64,000 bases of DNA from Gaoshiqia sediminis (GCF_025907915.1 NZ_JAPAAF010000012.1:1-64000); one strand, 5' to 3'; shown: positions 24,096 to 34,056, counted from the stretch's first letter. Translations and numbers: made by a program. The notes: a model not told the origin generated them from the sequence alone.

Positions 24096-25832
24096 ATGAA
24101 AAAGATAAGCAACAATATATCCGCCTGGATTCTGATAATAGCTTCAGGGTTACTGTTTTCCTGTTCGGACTCGTTTCTTGAAATGGCACCAAAGAGCATT
24201 GTTAGCAGCGACCAGCTTTTAACACTCGAGAATGCAGAGAGTATGGTCATTTCTGCTTACGCTGAATTGGGTAATGACCACTATACTGCACCGAATTCCT
24301 TATGGCCTTATGCCGACATTACCAGTGGCGACTCCTATAAAGGGGGCGGTGGAACCGGTGATATCTGGGAATTCAACTTCATGGAATTATTTGCGTTTAA
24401 CACGACAGATAATCCGTTGGTTGATCAGAAATGGTACCGGCTCTATGTCGGCATTGGGCGAGCAAACGAAGCGCTTAAAGTTGTCAATCAGCTATCGGCA
24501 GAGGAGTACCCCCAAAAACTTGCCCGTCAGGCTGAAATGCGTTTCCTCCGGGCACATCACTATTTCATTTTGAAAACCATGTTCAAGTACATGCCTTGGA
24601 TTGATGAAACAATTGAAGGAAACGCCTACAACGAAGTGTCAAACCGAGAATTTTCCGATCAGGAATTGTGGGACAAAATTGCTGCCGAGTTTCAGTTTGC
24701 AGCTGATAATCTGCCCGAAACCCAGAACGACAAAGGACGGCCAGGCAAATACGCCGCGTTGGCCTATTTGGCAAAAACCAAGTTGTACCAAGCCTACGAG
24801 CAAAATGAACAACACAGCGTAACCAATATTAGTGCATCAAAACTTCAGGAAGTGGTTAACCTGGTTGATGAAGTGATTGCCTCAGGACAGTATTCCCTTT
24901 TTGCAGATTTTGGCTACAATTTTTTGCAGACTCATGATGAAGGAAGCACCGAATCGGTTTTTTCCATTCAGCGGTCTATCGAAGATGGCACACCTAAAGG
25001 TCGCCTGGACTGGGGAAATGCACTGAATTACCCCATGAACCCGGAATACGGCTGTTGTTGGTTTCACATTCCGTCTCAAAATTTGGTGAATTCGTTTAAA
25101 ACGGATGCTGCCGGCCTTCCCCAGTTCGATACTTTTAATAATTCAGACGTTTTGGAAGGCGACGATTTTCAGGAAAATACCTTTGATGCCCGTTTAAATC
25201 ACACCGTGGCCATTCCCGGGCATCCCTGGAAATACGATCCTGATTTTATTTACCAGAAAGATTGGGCCCGTGCTACCCAGATTTATGGACATTTTTCTTC
25301 GCTGAAAGAAAATCAGCATTACGCATGTGCCTGCTTCGAGAAAGTGCCGCCATTCATGGCTAGCTCCAAAAATACCGATATCATCCGGTTTGCTGATGTT
25401 CTGTTGTGGAAGGCTGAAGCCCTCATCGAACTTGGTCGCGAGGACGAGGCCCTGCCCATAATTAATGATGTGCGCCAGCGGGCAATCAATAGTACAGCCA
25501 TGCTTATGGACAAGGATGGAAATCCGGTTTCAAATTACGGCATGGATACTTACAAGCCGGGAGAAAATTGTACCTGGAATCAGGATTTTGCCCGTCAGGC
25601 ATTGCGTTGGGAACGTCGCCTTGAATTGGCCATGGAAGGTATCCGATTTTATGATCTGGTTCGCTGGGGAATTGCTTTTGAATACATCAACAATTACTTT
25701 ACCGAAGAATCGGTTAAGCGGGAATACCTGAAAGATGGACAGTTTACAAAAGGAAAACACGAGTACTTTGCTATTCCGCAAAACCAAATTGACTTCAGCA
25801 AAGGATTGTACCAGCAGAACTATGGTTGGTAA
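24096..25832 (+). CDS. SusD/RagB-type surface glycan-binding lipoprotein, PUL B
   Basis: A 578-residue lipoprotein with lipobox LLFSCSDSF (Cys23). The SusD fold is supported by RQAEMRFLRAHHYFILKTMF and the C-terminal RWERRLELAMEGIRFYDLVR block, with the closing FSKGLYQQNYGW. It is encoded 12 bases after susC and 34 bases before the DUF4960 gene, so the three are one transcript. It should bind fructan at the outer face of the SusC channel. It is longer than the SusD proteins of PULs A and D, mostly through an insertion around the YGCCWFHIPSQNLVN and CACFEKVPP segments, which contain several cysteines that could pair. The reading frame is intact, unlike that of its SusC partner. Confidence 0.95.
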   Translation: MKKISNNISAWILIIASGLLFSCSDSFLEMAPKSIVSSDQLLTLENAESMVISAYAELGNDHYTAPNSLWPYADITSGDSYKGGGGTGDIWEFNFMELFAFNTTDNPLVDQKWYRLYVGIGRANEALKVVNQLSAEEYPQKLARQAEMRFLRAHHYFILKTMFKYMPWIDETIEGNAYNEVSNREFSDQELWDKIAAEFQFAADNLPETQNDKGRPGKYAALAYLAKTKLYQAYEQNEQHSVTNISASKLQEVVNLVDEVIASGQYSLFADFGYNFLQTHDEGSTESVFSIQRSIEDGTPKGRLDWGNALNYPMNPEYGCCWFHIPSQNLVNSFKTDAAGLPQFDTFNNSDVLEGDDFQENTFDARLNHTVAIPGHPWKYDPDFIYQKDWARATQIYGHFSSLKENQHYACACFEKVPPFMASSKNTDIIRFADVLLWKAEALIELGREDEALPIINDVRQRAINSTAMLMDKDGNPVSNYGMDTYKPGENCTWNQDFARQALRWERRLELAMEGIRFYDLVRWGIAFEYINNYFTEESVKREYLKDGQFTKGKHEYFAIPQNQIDFSKGLYQQNYGW

Positions 25833-25866
25833 AGAAGGAAGTGTTAAAACGTAAAAGACATTCGAA

Positions 25867-27027
25867 ATGAGAAAACATATATTAAATCTTTTAGCGATCG
25901 TATTCCTTGCAGGCATGATTTCTTGCGATGAAGAATACAAATCCAACTTGGTATTGGATAAAGATGTTACGATCTCAGCCTTTTCAGTCGATGGTGTTGA
26001 AGGAGTAATCAATGAAAAAAATAAAACGATTTCGGTTACAGTACCTGATGGCACTGATTTGGCGAACCTCAGCACAACGATTCAATTGGCAGAAGGTGCA
26101 ACGATTACTCCTGCAATTTCAGGTAATATGGATTTTTCGAATCCTCTGGAAGTGATGGTTGTCAATGGTGATGTATTCAGTAAATATACGATCACTGTAT
26201 CTGAACTATTTTACATTGGCTTTTTGGGCACAGCGCCTAATGTTGGGGCGATTGCCGATGACGATGAAAAAGCCGCTGCCGAATGGTTCTTCGAAAACTA
26301 CGATAACGGAGTTTACGTAAGTTTCGATGCTATCAAAAATGGCTCAGTCGATGTGAATGACTTCCGGGTGCTTTGGTGGTACTATGATTCGGGCCGTGAT
26401 CTTCCCGCTGCTGCGCTGGATAGCGATGTACTCAACGCCATCAATAATTTCTACAAAAATGGCGGCAATCTACTGTTCAATGGACATGCCTGCGCTTATT
26501 TGTGGACTTTGGGGCGAATCACGAACAATTACAACATGGTGATCGGCGACGGAGAGGGGTTTGAAAATGGCGATACCTGGACGATTGGAGCAACCGTGGG
26601 AGCACATGACATGACTGGCCATCCGATTTATAAAGGGATTACTTTTAACCAGGATAATGATGGTTATCAGTGGGTGCCAATCATTGGACCGGGCTACCGC
26701 GAAGACCATAACTATGTGATTGTTGAAGTAGCCGGTTTCCATGGTTACGGAAATGGAGACGAAAACGCCTATACGGCTTTTACTGCATCAAACCAGGTTC
26801 AATGGCTTGGCGTTTGGGGCGGCATACGCGACTATTTTATGGCTGGTGTTATGGAACTGCTTCCAACCGATGAGTATCAGGGGAAGGCAATTTATCAAGG
26901 TATTGGCGGTTTTGAATTCAATCAAAACGAGCAGGGGGACATCAATCCTTCCGGCGAAAATGCGTATCAATCCAATATTAACCTGATTACAAAGAATTCA
27001 CTGAATTATTTGTCTCAAAAAAATTAA
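25867..27027 (+). CDS. DUF4960 surface glycan-binding lipoprotein, PUL B
   Basis: A 386-residue lipoprotein (LAGMISCDEEY, lipobox Cys). An N-terminal immunoglobulin-like part with VTISAFSVDGVEG and LANLSTTIQLAEGATI is followed from about residue 115 by a DUF4960 domain (YIGFLGTAPNVGAIADDDEK, WWYYDSGRDLP, GNLLFNGHACAYLW). A protein of this type (BT1761) sits at the same place in the levan PUL of Bacteroides thetaiotaomicron and binds levan at the surface. Here it lies between susD and two GH32 genes, which supports a fructan-binding role. It has no catalytic motif that I recognise. A strong hairpin with a T-run follows its stop codon. Confidence 0.88.
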   Translation: MRKHILNLLAIVFLAGMISCDEEYKSNLVLDKDVTISAFSVDGVEGVINEKNKTISVTVPDGTDLANLSTTIQLAEGATITPAISGNMDFSNPLEVMVVNGDVFSKYTITVSELFYIGFLGTAPNVGAIADDDEKAAAEWFFENYDNGVYVSFDAIKNGSVDVNDFRVLWWYYDSGRDLPAAALDSDVLNAINNFYKNGGNLLFNGHACAYLWTLGRITNNYNMVIGDGEGFENGDTWTIGATVGAHDMTGHPIYKGITFNQDNDGYQWVPIIGPGYREDHNYVIVEVAGFHGYGNGDENAYTAFTASNQVQWLGVWGGIRDYFMAGVMELLPTDEYQGKAIYQGIGGFEFNQNEQGDINPSGENAYQSNINLITKNSLNYLSQKN

Positions 27028-27045
27028 TCAACGGATGTTGAGGTG

Positions 27046-27117
27046 GGCTAAAAGCTGTATCTGTGGGTCGGCAAGAAAAATCTTACCCGGCGAAACAGCT
27101 TTTGGCCTCCTTTTTTT
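27046..27117 (+). terminator. Terminator or attenuator between DUF4960 and GH32 genes
   Basis: GGCTAAAAGCTGT (27046-27058) pairs with ACAGCTTTTGGCC (27095-27107, one G-T pair), followed by TCCTTTTTTT. The 36-base loop contains a smaller GGGT/ACCC stem. It probably terminates part of the transcripts so that susCD and binding genes are made in excess over enzymes. Confidence 0.65.
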
Positions 27118-27179
27118 ACAGAAAACAGACAAGCTTTTTCAAACCGGAAAGCAGATTGTCTCCGAAAACTTATAAATAA

Positions 27180-28730
27180 ATGAAACTTAGCAAGATCATA
27201 TTTTTGATGTCCGTGCTGCTACTGGGAGCCTGCAGCGATAACGAAGAAACTGACAGCAGTGCAGATGTGATGTATCACCACAATTTCAGGCCTTACTATC
27301 ATTACACGCCGCAGGCAAACTGGATGAACGACCCCAATGGGATGGTTTATTTCGACGGCAAATATCACCTTTTCTACCAGTACTATCCTAATGGAACCAC
27401 CTGGGGGCCTATGCATTGGGCGCATACCGTCAGTACTGATTTATTTCATTGGGAAGACCAGGGGATCAAGCTATATCCCGATGAGTTGGGGTATATCTTT
27501 TCAGGGAGTGCGGTGGCAGACCTAAACAACACGGCCGGATTCAAAACTGGAAGCGAAACGCCATTGGTGGCCATTTTCACCCATCATCAAAATATAACCG
27601 GGAGGCAGGTTCAAAGCCTCGCTTACAGCAACGATAAAGGGGATACCTGGGCCAAGTACGAAAACAATCCGGTTTTGGACAATCCGGGGATAGCTGATTT
27701 TCGCGATCCAAAAGTAATTTGGCACGAAGCCACCCAAAGATGGATCATGGTGCTGGCCGTTTACGACCACATTCGTATCTATTCATCGCCAGACTTGAAA
27801 GCATGGGAACTGGAAAGTGAGTTTGGAAAAAATGAGGGATACCACGGGGGCGTATGGGAATGTCCCGACCTGTTTCCGTTGAAGGATGAACAAGGAACCG
27901 AAAAGTGGGTAATGCTGGTTAGTTTGGGAGGAAACGAGTATAGCGAACCAAACGGCGGTAGCGCAACCCAATATTTTATCGGAGAGTTCGACGGGAGTTC
28001 CTTTGTTTCAGAAAATGACGAAATCCTGTGGGCCGACTATGGCATCGATAACTATGCCGGTGTTACCTGGAGCAATATTCCCGAAACAGACGGACGGCGC
28101 CTGTTTATTGGTTGGATGAGTAACTGGGCGTATGCCAATGTTGTACCTGAATCCGGTTGGCGCAGCGGAATGACTGTTCCGCGAGAAATCAAATTGAAGA
28201 AAAGGCAAGACAATCGCTACATTCTTCATTTCTCTCCGGTGGACGAGCTGAATACATTAGTTGATCCGCAAAAGACGATTGCACCCGAAACCCCGGCCAA
28301 TCAGATTCATGTTGATTACCACGAAATTATCGCCGGGGGCAGCTATCAAGTCGAAATGGAAATCATTCCTGCGGAGATAGATCAGTTTACCATTTCTCTC
28401 GGAAATGAATTGGAAGATCTCACGATCAGTTACAGTACAACAGATGGTGAATTCACGATTGACCGTAGTAATTCGGGGCATGTCACCTTCAATAATTTAT
28501 TTATGCGCGAAATTCGTTGCGACTACCAAGCTACAGGGGCAACCCTGCCTCTTACATTGCTGGTCGATCAGAATTCAGTTGAATTGTTTATCAATCAGGG
28601 AGAAAAGGTTATGACCGCCTTGTTTTTTCCAAGGTACAATTACAAGTTTTTAAGACTTGACGGCAACACGCAGAGTAAATTTGTCAAGTCATTGACGATA
28701 AAAGCACTCAAGAAGTCAATGATCCGATAA
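27180..28730 (+). CDS. GH32 fructan hydrolase, first copy
   Basis: A 516-residue GH32 lipoprotein (lipobox LLLGAC, Cys18). The five-bladed propeller carries the nucleophile Asp51 in NWMNDPNGM, the transition-state stabiliser Asp176 in FRDPKVIW and the acid/base Glu227 in VWECPDLF. A C-terminal beta-sandwich follows from about residue 355. It should hydrolyse beta-fructosidic bonds of levan, inulin or fructo-oligosaccharides. Whether it acts endo or exo cannot be decided here. The lipid anchor suggests it can reach the surface, as the endo-levanase of the Bacteroides levan PUL does. It is followed after 19 bases by a second GH32, and the two proteins are similar throughout, which indicates duplication. 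Confidence 0.95.
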   Translation: MKLSKIIFLMSVLLLGACSDNEETDSSADVMYHHNFRPYYHYTPQANWMNDPNGMVYFDGKYHLFYQYYPNGTTWGPMHWAHTVSTDLFHWEDQGIKLYPDELGYIFSGSAVADLNNTAGFKTGSETPLVAIFTHHQNITGRQVQSLAYSNDKGDTWAKYENNPVLDNPGIADFRDPKVIWHEATQRWIMVLAVYDHIRIYSSPDLKAWELESEFGKNEGYHGGVWECPDLFPLKDEQGTEKWVMLVSLGGNEYSEPNGGSATQYFIGEFDGSSFVSENDEILWADYGIDNYAGVTWSNIPETDGRRLFIGWMSNWAYANVVPESGWRSGMTVPREIKLKKRQDNRYILHFSPVDELNTLVDPQKTIAPETPANQIHVDYHEIIAGGSYQVEMEIIPAEIDQFTISLGNELEDLTISYSTTDGEFTIDRSNSGHVTFNNLFMREIRCDYQATGATLPLTLLVDQNSVELFINQGEKVMTALFFPRYNYKFLRLDGNTQSKFVKSLTIKALKKSMIR

Positions 28731-28749
28731 CACCTAAAACAAAAGAAGA

Positions 28750-30294
28750 ATGAAAAAATATTTGCTCATTGCAGTTCTGGCTATCCTGGCTTCGGGCTGC
28801 GCACAAAAGCAACAGACAACCGAACAATACGCAGAACAGTACCGCCCGCAGGTTCATTTTACACCCGATAGCATGTGGATGAACGATCCAAACGGCATGG
28901 TTTATTACGAAGGAGAGTATCACTTATTCTATCAGCATTACCCCGACAGCACCATTTGGGGGCCCATGCATTGGGGACACGCTGTCAGCACCGATTTGGT
29001 GCATTGGGAACACATGCCAGTGGCGCTGTATCCCGATTCTCTTGGTTGGATATTCTCGGGCAGCGCGGTGGCGGATGTAGCAAACACTTCGGGTTTGGGA
29101 ACTTCAGAAAATCCTCCGTTGGTGGCCATTTATACCTATCACAATCCGGAGCTTGAACGTGCAGGCTCTGATACTTTTCAATACCAAGGCATTGCTTACA
29201 GTATCGACAAGGGACGCAGCTGGACAAAATATGCCAATAATCCGGTATTGAGCAATCCCGGTATCCGTGATTTCCGCGATCCGAAAGTGATTTGGCACGA
29301 AGAAAACAACCGCTGGATTATGATCCTGGCTGCCCAGGATCGGGTGCAACTCTATTCTTCGCCCGACCTGCTTGAATGGGAATATGAAAGTGACTTTGGC
29401 CAAAATATAGGCGCTCATGGAGGTGTGTGGGAATGTCCCGATTTGTTTCCAATGGAAACTGGCGATACGGTCAAATGGGTCATGTTGGTCAGCATCAACC
29501 CCGGTGGACCAAACGGTGGCTCGGCCACACAATATTTTGTGGGTGATTTTGACGGGCATCAGTTCATTCCAATTGGCGACAAAACCAAGTGGATTGATTA
29601 CGGCAAAGACAATTATGCCGGGGTCACCTGGTCAAATGTTCCGGATGAAGACGGACGACGACTGTTTATTGGTTGGATGAACAACTGGCAATATGCAAAC
29701 GAGATACCTACGTCGGGATGGCGTGGAGCTTGTACGGTGGCCCGCGAGTTGGAGCTGGTGGATGTGTATAACGAATATTTGTTGATTTCGAAGCCGGTTG
29801 CTGAATTCGATCAGTTGAAAATGAAAGAACAACTGATTCCAGCCACTACCATTTCCGGCTTGCATGATCTCAAAAAGCTTTTCCGGTTTCCAGTCGAGAT
29901 TAATCTGAATTTCGATACAAAAGATGCTACCAGTTTTAATTTCGCCGAAAGCTTCGGAGTTGTTCTTTCCAACAGCAAGGGCGAAAAGCTGGTCATTGGA
30001 TACGACAACCTGAATAAACTGTTTTATGTTGATCGCAGCCAGTCTGGATGGCAAAGTCCAAACAACGAATTTGCAGGCATCCATTATGCGCCGTATATTA
30101 ACAACGACCCATCGATGGATATGAAACTGATAATTGATCATTCATCAGTGGAATTGTTTGCCAAAGGCGGTCTGGTTGTAATGACCGAATGTTTTTTTCC
30201 AACAGAAGATTTCACGATGGTCAGCCTTTTTTCAGAAGGTGGTGACGTGAAATTAACTCAGGGTTCAGTTTGGCAACTGGCTGGAATTTGGTAA
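28750..30294 (+). CDS. GH32 fructan hydrolase, second copy
   Basis: A 514-residue GH32 lipoprotein (lipobox LASGC, Cys17). The three catalytic residues are in place: Asp46 in MWMNDPNGM, Asp177 in FRDPKVIW and Glu228 in VWECPDLF. Most of the propeller aligns with the gene upstream (WGPMHW.H.VSTDL, IFSGSAVAD, GGSATQYF), while the C-terminal sandwich diverges and the WQ.A..PTSGWRGACTVAREL segment differs from the first copy's SGMTVPREI. The likely division of labour is one endo- and one exo-acting fructanase, or one for levan and one for inulin. After the stop, 164 bases without a gene precede the transporter gene. Confidence 0.95.
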   Translation: MKKYLLIAVLAILASGCAQKQQTTEQYAEQYRPQVHFTPDSMWMNDPNGMVYYEGEYHLFYQHYPDSTIWGPMHWGHAVSTDLVHWEHMPVALYPDSLGWIFSGSAVADVANTSGLGTSENPPLVAIYTYHNPELERAGSDTFQYQGIAYSIDKGRSWTKYANNPVLSNPGIRDFRDPKVIWHEENNRWIMILAAQDRVQLYSSPDLLEWEYESDFGQNIGAHGGVWECPDLFPMETGDTVKWVMLVSINPGGPNGGSATQYFVGDFDGHQFIPIGDKTKWIDYGKDNYAGVTWSNVPDEDGRRLFIGWMNNWQYANEIPTSGWRGACTVARELELVDVYNEYLLISKPVAEFDQLKMKEQLIPATTISGLHDLKKLFRFPVEINLNFDTKDATSFNFAESFGVVLSNSKGEKLVIGYDNLNKLFYVDRSQSGWQSPNNEFAGIHYAPYINNDPSMDMKLIIDHSSVELFAKGGLVVMTECFFPTEDFTMVSLFSEGGDVKLTQGSVWQLAGIW

Positions 30295-30458
30295 TCCATG
30301 GAAAAGACTTTTTTGTCCATCAACAAAAAACAACCAACTGCCTTATAGAGGTGGTGCTGTTTAAATACAGGCAGACAGCGGAAATGGGTTTCACTAGAGT
30401 ATCTTGATTATAGTCTGGCAACGCGAATTTTAAAACCAATTAAAAATTAATCAACTTA

Positions 30459-31820
30459 ATGATGACAAAAACTAACCATGCCCCACAGGGCTATTTATAC
30501 TGGATCACCTTTGTGGCGATCAACGGAGGCCTCTTGTTTGGGCTGAACATGGCCGGTATTTCGGGAGCAGTTGATATGCTGAAAGATGAGTTTTCGCTCA
30601 CCGACAGCGGACTCGGAACAGTGGCAGCCTTATTGACCATCGGCTGCCTGATCGGCGCCCTGTTTACCGGTAACTTTACGGAGAAATATGGCCGAAGAAA
30701 AGTGATGCTGGCCACCGCAGTTTTGTATATTATTTCGGCGCTGGGCTGCGCCCTGGCTGAATCGTCTGCCATCCTGATTGTTTTTCGTGTATTGTCGGGT
30801 CTGGCCGTTGGCGCCACTTCGGTGGTGGGGCCCATGTACATTTCCGAGATATCGCCGGCTCATAACCGGGGCCGCCTGGTGTCGATGAACCAGTTTGCCA
30901 TTACCATCGGCATTGTGCTGGCTTATATTTTCGACTATCTGCTCATCGGTTTGGGTGACAACAGCTGGCGGTACATGCTGGCCGTACCAGCCCTGTTCGG
31001 GTCGCTGTACCTGGTTTTCATCCTGGTGTCCTTCCCCGAAAGCCCACGTTGGCTGGTATCGAAAACCCGCAAAGCTGAGGCCGAAGCGATTATGCTGAAA
31101 ATTGGCGGTAAAGCCTTGGTGGCAAGCGAGCTGCCCCAGATGGAGAAAGTCATTTCGGAGGAGAAGAAGAAGGAGAAGTTAAAAATATCGGAACTGTTTA
31201 AAGGTAAAACCGGCAAAATTGTGTTGATAGGGACCTTGATAGCTGCCTTGCAGCAAATTACGGGCATTAATGCGGTGATCATGTTTGCTCCCGAAATGTT
31301 CAAGGCAGCCGGCTCGGCCAAGGGCGATTCCATGATGCAGGCCATGGTGGTGGGGCTGGTCAACTTTCTGATGACCATCGTAGCCCTTTGGCTGGTGGAT
31401 AAGAAAGGGAGGAAAACGCTGTTGCTTTGGGGTGCTGTTGGAATGATTGTCTCATTGACCTACCTTACCTGGGAGTTTGCCAAACCGGTGCAATACGGTC
31501 CCGGCGTGCTGGCGGCCCTGCTGGTGTACATTTCGTTTTTTGCCGCCTCGTTTGCCCCCGTCATGTGGGTGATCATCTCCGAAATTTACCCGAACCGCAT
31601 CAAAGGCGTGGCCATGTCGTTCTCTACAGCGGTGAGCTGGTTGTGTACATTTCTCACTGTTTACTTTGCCCCGGTCATTCAGGGCGGACTCGGATTGAGC
31701 TACCTGTTTGGTATCTTTGGAATCTTCTCGGTACTCGCTTTCGTATTTGTGAAAATATGGATACCGGAAACCAAGGGCAAATCACTGGAACAAATTGAAA
31801 AAGAATTGGGAATCATTTAG
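30459..31820 (+). CDS. MFS sugar porter (hexose/H+ symporter type)
   Basis: A 453-residue inner-membrane transporter with about 12 transmembrane helices. Sugar-porter signatures are all visible: GRRKVML between helices 2 and 3, RVLSGLAVGATSVVGPMYIS followed by EISPAHNRGRL, PESPRWLV at the start of the central loop, QQITGINAVIMFAP in helix 7, and PETKGKSLEQIEKEL at the C-terminus. In this operon it should bring fructose released in the periplasm into the cell for the kinase encoded 11 bases downstream. Fructose specificity is inferred from context. Its base composition is richer in GC than the GH32 genes upstream. Confidence 0.93.
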   Translation: MMTKTNHAPQGYLYWITFVAINGGLLFGLNMAGISGAVDMLKDEFSLTDSGLGTVAALLTIGCLIGALFTGNFTEKYGRRKVMLATAVLYIISALGCALAESSAILIVFRVLSGLAVGATSVVGPMYISEISPAHNRGRLVSMNQFAITIGIVLAYIFDYLLIGLGDNSWRYMLAVPALFGSLYLVFILVSFPESPRWLVSKTRKAEAEAIMLKIGGKALVASELPQMEKVISEEKKKEKLKISELFKGKTGKIVLIGTLIAALQQITGINAVIMFAPEMFKAAGSAKGDSMMQAMVVGLVNFLMTIVALWLVDKKGRKTLLLWGAVGMIVSLTYLTWEFAKPVQYGPGVLAALLVYISFFAASFAPVMWVIISEIYPNRIKGVAMSFSTAVSWLCTFLTVYFAPVIQGGLGLSYLFGIFGIFSVLAFVFVKIWIPETKGKSLEQIEKELGII

Positions 31821-31831
31821 AAGATACGACA

Positions 31832-32710
31832 ATGAATAAGAAACCATTGGTAATAGGAATAGGAGAGTTGCTGTGGGACGTTTTCCCCGACCATAAACAA
31901 ATGGGGGGAGCGCCCTGCAATTTTGCCTATCATGTTTCCCGTTTGGGAATCGACAGCCTGGCGATCAGCGCCATCGGGCATGATGAACTCGGGGCAGAAA
32001 TCATCCAGAAACTGGATGCAGTAGGATTGCAATACGATCTTCAAGAGGTTGATCATGTCACGGGGATCGTTCAAGTGACCTTGAGTGGAAACGGCATTCC
32101 GCAGTACGAGATCTGCCAGCCTGTAGCGTGGGACTTTATCGGGATGAAATCCGAATATGCGGATCTGGCAAAGCATGCCCGGGCCGTTTGTTTTGGTTCG
32201 CTGGCACAACGGGGTGAAGTTTCGAGGGCTTCCATTCGTGAGTTTGTAAGTCTGGTGCCCGACAGCTCATTGAAAGTGTTCGACATCAACCTGCGGCAGC
32301 AGTTCTTTTCAAAGCAGCTGATTGAAGAATCACTTCAGCTTTGCAACGTGCTGAAAATAAATGATGACGAAATCCGGATTTTAGCCGATCTGTTTGGCCT
32401 GAGCGGGAGCGATGAAGAAATCTGCCGGACACTGATCGACCGCTACGGGCTGAAACTGCTGGCCCTCACCTGCGGAACCGAAGGCAGCTATTTGATTACC
32501 CCAACGGAAACCAGTTTTCTGGAAACCCCGAAAGTAGAAGTGGCCGACACGGTAGGGGCGGGCGATTCATTTACGGCGGCAATGGTTGCAGGTCTGTTAA
32601 GCGGAAAATCACTCAAAGAAACCCACCGGATGGCCGTTCAGCTTTCAGCCTTCGTATGTACCAAAAACGGCGCCATGCCTGCCTACGAAATAGAGTCGGT
32701 GCTGGCATAA
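31832..32710 (+). CDS. PfkB-family fructokinase
   Basis: A 292-residue ribokinase/PfkB-family sugar kinase. The N-terminal GIGELLWDVFPDHKQMGGAP followed by CNFAYHVSRLG holds the first family signature, and DTVGAGDSFTAAMVAG (about residues 236-251) holds the second with the catalytic aspartate. This subgroup with LLWD and GGAPCNFAYH resembles bacterial fructokinases. It should phosphorylate intracellular fructose to fructose 6-phosphate, ending the fructan pathway of PUL B. It is the last gene of the locus and is followed by a strong bidirectional terminator. Confidence 0.93.
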   Translation: MNKKPLVIGIGELLWDVFPDHKQMGGAPCNFAYHVSRLGIDSLAISAIGHDELGAEIIQKLDAVGLQYDLQEVDHVTGIVQVTLSGNGIPQYEICQPVAWDFIGMKSEYADLAKHARAVCFGSLAQRGEVSRASIREFVSLVPDSSLKVFDINLRQQFFSKQLIEESLQLCNVLKINDDEIRILADLFGLSGSDEEICRTLIDRYGLKLLALTCGTEGSYLITPTETSFLETPKVEVADTVGAGDSFTAAMVAGLLSGKSLKETHRMAVQLSAFVCTKNGAMPAYEIESVLA

Positions 32711-32737
32711 ATCATCACGCCGGAACTCAAACAGGAG

Positions 32738-32790
32738 AAAAGGAACAACAGGTTCGCATGGTTAATCCATCGGGTGTTGTTCCTTTTATT
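32738..32790. terminator. Bidirectional terminator between converging PULs B and C
   Basis: AAAAGGAACAACA (32738-32750) and TGTTGTTCCTTTT (32775-32787) form a 13-bp perfect stem. The plus strand ends in CCTTTTATTTC and the minus strand in CCTTTTCTCC. It lies between the fructokinase stop and the pectate lyase stop, so it can end both operons. Confidence 0.85.
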
Positions 32791-32799
32791 TCTATGCGG

Positions 32800-33933
32800 T
32801 TACAATTTTTGCAGCCACTGCGGATAGTCCTCTTTTAGCAAATCTTCGGCATAATTTCGCAGGTAACTGTAGCCAACCCGGCGTTCGTATTCGATTTCTT
32901 CGAGCCGGTATTTTACCACTCCGTCGCGTCCGACAAACATGGGCCGGTTGGTGCCGATTTCATAAAAACGCGCCCACAGCGGTCCGGCTTCAGGATCATC
33001 TACCACCACCAGGTCGAATCCTTTTGGTAAGGCAGGATCTTTCTTTCGTTCCACCCGCTGCCCCTCAATTTTCACCTCTTCAAACCAGGCAATGGCACTT
33101 TTAACTGCAAGAATAACCCGCTCATCCTGGTTTTCGACCTCCATCAGGTATTTCACAATGCCGACGCTTTCGCCTCCGCTGAGTGAAGGCAGCTCGTAGG
33201 CACGTGCTTTGGCCGGGAGCAGGATTTCTTTATCGTGCTGGGCACACCAGGCGGTCAGCTTTCCATCCACCACTACCTGCGTTTTCAGGATGATATCCAG
33301 CCCTTTTTCAACAGCCTTCTCAGCTTTTTGCTTTCTTCCTTCATCCACAAACGAAAACGGGTCGTCGTTTCGGGCAATTCCCCGAAGCAGGCGCATGACG
33401 CCAATCATGGCATTGTCGTTAAAGGTGATGTTTTCGTAATAACCTTTTCGGATGGGATAAAACTGGGGCCATCCGCCATTTTCGTACTGCGCCTCCAGCA
33501 AAAAATCAACTCCTTTCAGAAAAGCCTCCCGGAAACGGTCATGCCCCGTAGCTTTGTACACCCGAGCGAGGTAGTTAAGCTGGGTATGAGTGGCGCCATT
33601 ATCAATGGTGGTACCGGTTTTCTGTGATTTTTCTTTTTTTAGTTTTTGGACTTCGGAATGACTTAACTCTTGGGCCATGTCGATGTTTTTCGACCAGCCT
33701 CCGTTGTTGTTTTGGTACAACAACACATTGTCGGAAATGCGGATGGCCTCGGCGCTGCCATACCACTCAGACGGCTGGCTCATAGCCCGGCGCCAGGTAA
33801 TTCCTTCGGCTGGTTGAGCCTGGGTTTGTCCACTCAGCAAAGAAATTAACAGACTGATCAGACAGGTTTTCAACATCAGTTTCAACGCGTTTAATTTCGA
33901 TTTTTGAAGACGGTAAGGTCTGGTGATAAACAT
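32800..33933 (-). CDS. PL10-type pectate lyase
   Basis: About 377 residues from ATG 33933; ATG 33876 is an alternative that puts the signal peptide (LKTCLISLLISLLSGQTQAQ) right at the N-terminus. The mature protein has an (alpha/alpha)-type lyase domain of family 10. The supporting blocks are LYQNNNGGWSKNIDMA near the start, TTIDNGATHTQLNYLARVY, ENGGWPQFYPIRKGYYENIT, and TAWCAQHDKEILLPAKARAY; the last carries a conserved acidic and basic pair of the family. PL10 enzymes cleave de-esterified homogalacturonan by beta-elimination. It is the last gene of PUL C. Its composition is GC-rich like the two glycosidases upstream of it and unlike the propeller and susCD genes of the locus. Confidence 0.85.
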   Translation of the reverse strand: MFITRPYRLQKSKLNALKLMLKTCLISLLISLLSGQTQAQPAEGITWRRAMSQPSEWYGSAEAIRISDNVLLYQNNNGGWSKNIDMAQELSHSEVQKLKKEKSQKTGTTIDNGATHTQLNYLARVYKATGHDRFREAFLKGVDFLLEAQYENGGWPQFYPIRKGYYENITFNDNAMIGVMRLLRGIARNDDPFSFVDEGRKQKAEKAVEKGLDIILKTQVVVDGKLTAWCAQHDKEILLPAKARAYELPSLSGGESVGIVKYLMEVENQDERVILAVKSAIAWFEEVKIEGQRVERKKDPALPKGFDLVVVDDPEAGPLWARFYEIGTNRPMFVGRDGVVKYRLEEIEYERRVGYSYLRNYAEDLLKEDYPQWLQKL

Positions 33934-34056
33934 GATTGGTATTCGTTTTATGATTTGAGCTCGCAAGGTACAAAATATGGCTAACAAGGTGCAATTACCG
34001 GATCGTTTCGCTAACATAAACCGGTAACTGCCAGCCCTCAATTTCTAAAAGATTAC

